A stretch of 64,000 nt of DNA from Melampsora larici-populina 98AG31 (Eukaryota > Basidiomycota > Pucciniomycetes > Pucciniales > Melampsoraceae), in NCBI RefSeq assembly GCF_000204055.1, contig NW_006768803.1, positions 599,607 to 663,606 of the forward strand, in the 5' to 3' direction. Below the pieces are notes generated by a model, which searched no databases, had not been told where the DNA came from, and was given only the letters and a program-made list of their open reading frames with translations. Both the position numbers and the translations under genes were made by a program. Shown in pieces: positions 58,402-64,000 of the stretch; position 1 is the first letter of the stretch; every line of letters starts with the position of its first letter.

Positions 58402-60003
58402 ATGGAACAAGACTTATTCAAACTGATAGGAAACAACTCAGCAAGTTTAACATTAGAGACTTTGAAACATATTCAAAACAAATCAAAACCTTCACCATCA
58501 ACATCAGCATCAACCGCTAAGTGGAATTTGATCGATATCGCGAACCCAGCACGTAAAGTCCAATTGAAAGTTAAACATTGGGTGAGGAGTGATAAACCTT
58601 CAGGTTAGTCAAGTTCAACAAACTCCTTTGATGAAGCTATATTCTGATGTTTCTGATTTTGTGTTTTTTGGAATGACAGTATCGCCATTTTCGAAATTCA
58701 ATACAAGTTCTAATCTTTATACATACTCAACTGAAGAGTATTATCATTATCTGAGAGACGATGATTGGACAAAAGAAGAAACGGATTATCTATTCTCACT
58801 TTTGAAAGATTATGATTTAAGATTTCCAGTGATAAGTGATCGATATGATTTTTTAGGTAGTTCAAGATCAATCGACGATTTAAAATCAAGATATTATTCG
58901 ATTTGTCAAAAGTTAATCTTAAATCGACCATCGAATTCTTCAGGCGAGCCATTAGATGAGATGAGTAAAAAACAATTAATTCAAAGTTATCATTTTGATA
59001 AAAATAGAGAAATTGAAAGAAAGAAACAAGTGAAAAGGCTAATGAATAGATCATTAAATCAAATTCAAGAAGAAAACTTTTTATATATCGAAACCAGAAG
59101 ATTTGAACAATCAGTTGAAAAAAGAAATCAAGAAAGGCATGAACTAATGGAACTGATTGGAGGTTTGCCTTTTGAGATTTATAATCAATTGAAACAATGG
59201 CCGGAGGTAGATACCAATAATCAAGATGAATCTAATGCAAATGAAACTAACAAGTCTAATACTTTACAAGAGAACAATTCAACTAAGCATAAAACTAATA
59301 AATCTAATAAAACTCAAGACCAATCATTTGAAGACCTAAGTGTAGACCCAGTTGAACAATTGAATCCAACAGACGCAACACATATATCAAGAGACACATC
59401 AAACGATGCCAAGAATTGCATTTACCGATTTAATCATGCATTACCCTACCATCACCCTTCAGTAACTTTAAGATCATCCAGAATCCATCAACCGAAATCA
59501 GCAGCATATGCCACAAGAATCAATTCGATCTTGACTGAATTAGAAATTCCTATCAATATTTCTACTCCTAAACCGTTGATTATGGCTACAAGAGAAAATG
59601 TAGAAAGTTATACTTCTTTGCTGGGATCGGCTAATAAGTTGAGTGAACTTAAAAGACATGTGGATAAAGTGGAATCAGATTTAAGGAACTTGAGAAGACG
59701 AAAAGAATCATTGTTGGGACCTAACCAAAAAACTTTGGAAAGTCAAGAACTGGACTCTAAGCCGGTTTTAATTGATGATCAAACTCAAACTCAAACTGAA
59801 ACCTTCGTTAATCTACCTGATCCAACACAATCACAGCCAACAGTAAGTCAGACTTTCATTTTGAAGTCAACTCGCGAAATCATTTATCATTATCCTCACA
59901 TTCAAACCTTGATCATTTGTTCAAATAGAAAAAGCGATCAGTTTCAATTTCTTCTGATTCGTTAACAGGAGATGGACCAAGGAAAAAAGCACGTCAAGAA
60001 TGA
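58402..60003 (+). CDS. SWC4: SWC4/DMAP1-family chromatin subunit (SWR1 and NuA4 complexes)
   Basis: Shared subunit of the SWR1 complex (H2A.Z deposition) and the NuA4 histone acetyltransferase; nuclear. Exons 58402-58603, 58680-59842 and 59929-60003 give 479 residues. The N-terminal segment (about 1-68) leads to the family's conserved SANT/Myb-like block at about 69-147: STEEYYHYLRDDDWTKEETD, then DYDLRFPVISDRYDF and RSIDDLKSRYYSICQKL. A charged helical region with a conserved FDKNREIERKKQ follows, then an Asn/Ser/Thr-rich linker and a C-terminal coiled region (NKLSELKRHVDKVESDLRNL). The last exon adds a basic, NLS-like tail (KKRS...PRKKARQE). Reading on without the second intron would also stay open to about 59967 but loses the basic tail, so the spliced form is preferred. 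Intact host gene. Confidence 0.9.
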
Positions 60004-60846
60004 TCCGATTTGCCTCCGATACGTTTGATATCGAATCATTACGTTTTCATTATTCTAAGGTTTGTGTTTTTGTTTCTCTCATGTACACTTTCATCGTGAT
60101 TTTTCAAAAATTCGAAGATTCATTGATCACTTCAGCTGTTCCATTGTATCCTCCTATTATGATTAATTAGAGTCGACTTTGTAATATACTTATTGAGTTC
60201 TTTCGCGTTATCTTGGGTTGTCTTGTTCAGCTTGTATCAATAAAATCAAACGGTCTTTTCGTTTACTTTTTCCCTTGGATAGTCTTTGGTACAGAGACCT
60301 TTGTATGTACAAGAGTTGACGCTGTATAGCAAGTTTTGAAATTTTCACGAGTCGTGGTCGGCACCATGCGGTACAGGAAAGGTGGTCTGGGAGAAAGGCA
60401 TGGTTGGATTTGCTTTGGGCAACCAAAAGTCTCTGCTTCTGCGTCGGGCGAGTCCTTTGAGTTCATATTTGGAACATAGGCTCTGTTGACTTGCAGTGGA
60501 TTCATGCCGGGTTCAGGGATGAGGTGTAAGTGTCACATGAGGGGCAGAAAAGCAAGGCTTTGAAATTGGGACAGATTCACGCGACGTATCAAAAGGTGAA
60601 AGATTGTGCAGATTTTGTAGGAACTTACGCAAATGATCCAAGGTGCAAAGAATGAATGAATGGCTTGGAAACAGTCATTAGAAAACCGAGACAAGAAGAA
60701 AGAAAAGCAATCTAAAATGATCATAAGAGATATGGAGGGTATATCCTATGAAATGATGATGCAGCAGTTGCATAAACCTGAGTTAAAGAAAGAATAAGGC
60801 GAAGGGACAAAAATGAAGGAAAGTGTTTGAACCCGAGTCCATTGGA
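60004..60846. other. No certain gene
   Basis: Minus-strand ORFs at 60208-60505 and 60533-60724 could be exons of a small protein (a GTAAGT donor follows WIIC near 60628), but no convincing acceptor or domain was found. Confidence 0.35.
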
Positions 60847-61888
60847 ATGTTACAAATGGTCTATCGAGAGCCTGAAACAAAGACCTACGATAGAACCGGA
60901 GATTCGGTGTCGCAAGCCACCAAGGACGCCGAAGAGGACATTGTCAATGACAATAACACCGAAAAGACCACTGATGGTAGTGCTAAGAATAACCAAAAGA
61001 TCAATGGACACGAGTTGGAAAATTTGGTAGTCGGTGAGTCAATTCCACAACCGTGCAGAAGGCCGAAAATGTCAACGCTAAGGGTGTGCGCAATACCAAC
61101 GACGACTCGGATGACGGCACGAATGATTTCGAAATCGGCTACAGGAAGTAAGTGAATGTGAGCAACTGGTGAACTGATTAAGTTCAAGACCGATGGTAAA
61201 CCTGACAAGAACCTTGACTGAGGTAAGATTGGTACCTTCCAACTAAGATTGAGTTAATGTCTTGAATTGCAATGAAGAAGCTTTGCATTACGCTTGTGAA
61301 CTGTAGGTACGAAGGCAACTTATCAGGGTATGTTGGAAATATTTACCAAGTACGCACGCGAAGGAATAGACCACTCAACAATACTCCTCTAACTTGTTGG
61401 TCGGGCGCACTTGACTTGACTCCTCCATTCTCAATTCTCAATCGTCAAAATAGTCACATGTAGCATATCTGAAGACCAGACCACTTCTCGGTAGAAATAA
61501 TTATCTATGGAAGGTACCCAGTTCCTACGCTTAACTGAGCGGACTTTCGAAGGGGCTTTGAGGGAGTGGAAGTAAACCTGCTGTGCGACGACCTGGAAGG
61601 TACAAGTCTCATGCAGAGCACGCAAACACCACCTGGGATTTGAAGTACTGAGGGTAAGAGGCTGGATGCCGCTACAGCAAGGTGAAGCGGCTCTGGGTTT
61701 GGAAAAGACGACTCTCAAATTCGGCACTGATAGCAAAGGTAGATAGTTGATAGCATGTATGAATCGTTACTTATTAACATAGAACAGTGTCATATTGGAG
61801 CAAGAACAAATCAAAAGAGGATGGAAATCAAGAAAACACGAAGCCCGAATCCGATGAATCGCGTTTGAAGATCACGAAGAAAGAATAA
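60847..61888 (+). CDS. Doubtful multi-exon gene, product unknown
   Basis: Coding-like plus-strand pieces: 60847-about 61033 (acidic/hydrophilic, SQATKDAEEDIVNDNNTEKT); about 61058-61149 (NDDSDDGTNDFEIGYRK, ending at a GTAAGT donor); 61309-about 61350 (YEGNLSGYVGNIYQ, after a CTGTAG acceptor); about 61676-61735; and a last piece ending in a lysine-rich tail (KPESDESRLKITKKE) with TAA at 61886-61888. The first two pieces are in different frames with only 24 nt between them, too short for a normal intron, so the gene is either frameshifted or mis-read. No domain recognised. It converges on the secreted-protein gene (stop codons 47 bp apart). Confidence 0.35.
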
Positions 61889-61934
61889 CATTAAGAGGTC
61901 TCAAGGAAAAAAAGAGCGCCTGGTTCACGACTCT

Positions 61935-63271
61935 CTAGAATCGTTGATTAAGATTGAGTAGCACGGTGGGAGGAGCACTGATAAAACTGGGAATTTGTAT
62001 ACTAATGGACTGGAATAAACCGACATTCAAATTGATAGTATTGAACCAAGAGTTAAGATTGATACCGAAGCTTGCAGCGAGGCCGAAGATCACTCGGATG
62101 ATATTGCGCAGAAGTTGGAATTCATCTACGAGAGAAATGGTGAGTGGAGGCTAATGACACATGCGTTGAATAATAATCTATTCGGCTTACATGTAAATTG
62201 GCGCCAAAGACTGCCATACTGGAATTGGATGATTTGTAAGGCGTATTGGATGTCGCGTAGCAGGTTGGTGGCCAGTGCTTGGAACTGCAAATGAAGGAAC
62301 GTGGGTGAGCATCAAACATGAATTGACCGGAGTTGAATGACAATGGAGCTGATAATAAATTACAAACCTGTCCAGCGTATCGGTAATCACAAATACCGCA
62401 GCCTCCTTGGAACAAGGAGACGGTTTGGTACATTTGGTTGATCCACAAACTGAATTGTGACCTGACCAAGTTAATTGAAAAACCTGGAGTCTGCCATTGC
62501 GAAACAACATTTAAGAAGCTCTGTTGGGAGTATTGAAAGGTATGATAGAAGGTTCCGAAGTCTGAGAAGCCCGTCGGAACGACGTTGTTGGGAAGAAAGA
62601 TAGGTCGGGCGGGCACGTTGGGGCCATTGATAATAGTTCCATCGGGACGTCGAGATGTACCAGAACCAACCGCAATACCTGGAATAGTTCCATCGGGACG
62701 TCGAGATGCACCAGAACCAACCGCAACACGGGGAATAGTTCCATCGGGACGTCCAGATGGATCAGAACCAACCGCAACACCTGGTCGATTCCTGGTTGAA
62801 CCCGGAATCATCGGCCCGAGACCACCGTCAATGCTGGTGGGACTGTTGTTGAGCAAATCCTTTACGGTGGTGGTATGCACGTTAGGGTTCTCTTGACCCC
62901 AACCGCTGGTATCTGAAGGAAGCAATAGTGTGATTAGAGACGTGAAGTTTGGGACTAGATAGCGGAGGGCTACTGTGATATATTGACAAAGGATGGAGTT
63001 GGCATTTACCTATATGTTGTCCTGGAGTAGCAATCATCGTACGAGCATCCAAACTTTGGAAAAAGTCAAGCTGACTATCAGCACATGCAAGGCGATGGAA
63101 CGATGGGAAACGATCGCTTACTGTGCCAAGCTCGGGGCAGCACGTCCGGTAGCTGGAGTGAAAAAACGTGACGAAAAGAAACATGAGCACGGAAGACTTT
63201 AAGAACTGTGATCACAAAAGTAAATATTCACCGGCAAACGTAGCCAAAAGAAAAGCGACAGAGATATGCAT
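61935..63271 (-). CDS. Secreted protein with internal repeats and a Cys/Gln-rich C-terminal domain
   Basis: Five exons (minus): 63271-63240, 63152-63010, 62912-62368, 62284-62191 and 62125-61935; 334 residues. The first exon gives a short signal peptide (MHISVAFLLAT); a GTTTGC donor is needed to reach the next frame, so this start is the least certain point. Next comes a Cys-containing segment (YRTCCPELG...CADS), then three tandem ~18-residue repeats at about 92-145 (VAVGSxxSxRPDGTIP). A C-terminal domain follows (FYHTFQYSQQSFLNVVSQWQ, FQGGCGICDYRYAGQ, FQALATNLLRDIQYALQIIQ, NTINLNVGLFQSISIQI). The alternation of aromatic, Gln and hydrophobic residues suggests amphipathic helices. No known enzyme family. 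Plausible rust secreted protein or effector; function unknown. Confidence 0.65.
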
Positions 63272-63886
63272 GATAAAGACTGGTTCGATTGAGTTGAGGT
63301 AAAATAAAAAAGAATCAACGAGTCAAAGTATTATTGGTTAATTTATCAAGTACGAGAAAACGTAAACGAGGAGCGGGATGAGTGTGACCCATTCCAACTG
63401 CTCAGTTGCTTTATACACGCGTTCCTCCAACTTTTGCTTTCGCAAGGACAGCTCGAGAAACTTTCCACGGGAGATCTATTCGTTTGTGGCGGTGAAGGGC
63501 GGTGAACATTGGCAATTATGGAACGCCGGCCTCGACCTGCTCCTGAGTCTTGACAGCTCGTGTTGGCATCCATGTCGGAGCTTGTCGCAGAGTTTCTTTA
63601 TTCAGCGTCACGATAGGTCACGATTCAAACTGAAATCCTGATGGCCATGAGAACATGAAAACACCAGGCTGCACTGCAATATGACAAACACGTAAGGTGT
63701 ATTTTGGGTACGTAAGTATGTAAGTGACACATCCCTCGCTTCAAATCCCAAAAAGCAAAACCGAGCAGAGGAATTCAATCATGGCCGATGAATTGAGGAA
63801 GAAATCGAAGTGATCGCTTCCTTGGCACTGTCAAATATACAACGTAATTTGGGAAACCAGAGTGCAGCAAATTTTAAACTCAACTA
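63272..63886. other. No gene seen
   Basis: Upstream region of the secreted-protein gene. Mirror ORFs on both strands at 63346-63641 have no motif. ACACGTAAGGTGTATTTT at about 63688 repeats a word from the foldback at 10219-10276. Confidence 0.45.
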
Positions 63887-63937
63887 AGTCCCTCGCTGAC
63901 TCTCGCACGCTTCGAGCGCAGCGAGGTCAGCGAGGGA
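63887..63937. repeat. Short inverted repeat TCCCTCGCTGAC
   Basis: TCCCTCGCTGAC and GTCAGCGAGGGA flank a 25-bp GC-rich loop, immediately before a MITE left end. Confidence 0.7.
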
Positions 63938-64000
63938 TAAGGCCTGGACCCGGCCCGGCCCGCGCTCAAAATGGAGCGCCGAGCCGGGCTCCTTTAGAAA
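63938..64000 (+). mobile_element. Left end of a second TAAGGC-type hAT-like MITE (cut by window)
   Basis: Begins TAAGGCCTGGACCCGGC, nearly identical to the left terminus of the 402-bp element at 41552, and continues with the same GCCCGGC-rich subterminal composition. The right end lies beyond the window. Confidence 0.75.

Noticed and set aside
60208..60724. Two minus-strand ORFs as a two-exon small secreted protein
   Set aside because: A donor exists near 60628 but no acceptor gives a convincing mature protein and the N-terminus is not a clear signal peptide.
62585..62896. Plus-strand ORF repeating VPSGRRD
   Set aside because: Antisense of the secreted protein's repeat region; the minus-strand frame has splice support on both sides.

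Overview
The window comes from a basidiomycete nuclear genome, most likely a rust fungus (Pucciniales; the genus cannot be fixed from this sequence). It is AT-rich. Its genes carry many short GT-AG introns (about 45-130 nt). Two ordinary single-copy genes can be named: an F-box/WD40 protein and an SWC4/DMAP1 chromatin subunit. Small secreted proteins are present, and the repeat-derived gene families are of the kind expanded in rusts. No rRNA, tRNA, CRISPR array or prokaryotic feature was recognised.

Layout. (1) 1-7208: a Tnp2/Plavaka-like transposase gene, cut by the window edge, followed on the same strand by a ten-exon gene of an unrecognised family whose 5' part is disrupted. (2) 7209-20111: repeat land. 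It holds G-rich and inverted-repeat sequence, a dead Ty3/Gypsy integrase fragment with a MITE inside it, a 1.0-kb 'TTCTGG' foldback element, a 1.06-kb element with a perfect 8-bp target duplication, and a telomere-like tract. (3) 20112-35211: the most interesting part, apparently one 15.1-kb DNA transposon. It has matching 14-bp termini and dense CACCTG/CAGGTG subterminal repeats at both ends. Inside are a second full-length transposase (one nonsense codon), a TET/JBP-like 2OG-Fe(II) dioxygenase on the opposite strand (one apparent frameshift), and an intact paralogue of the accessory gene found in region 1. (4) 36453-38430: F-box/WD40 gene. (5) 38431-55500: gene-poor sequence with several MITE families, a degraded unknown gene, a LINE remnant, a second telomere-like tract and one possible small membrane protein. 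(6) 55562-64000: gene-rich end, with a cysteine-rich small secreted protein, SWC4, a doubtful gene, a five-exon secreted protein with internal repeats, and the start of another copy of a MITE seen at 41.5 kb.

How it fits together. The two transposases share all ten intron positions and phases. Both have a downstream, same-strand member of one accessory family, which also share late exon boundaries. That argues for a mobile unit of transposase plus accessory protein. In the second unit a TET-like dioxygenase lies between them, recalling the known link between fungal TET/JBP expansions and DNA transposons. Exon coordinates were derived by hand from reading frames, splice consensus and comparison of the two copies. 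No database search was run.
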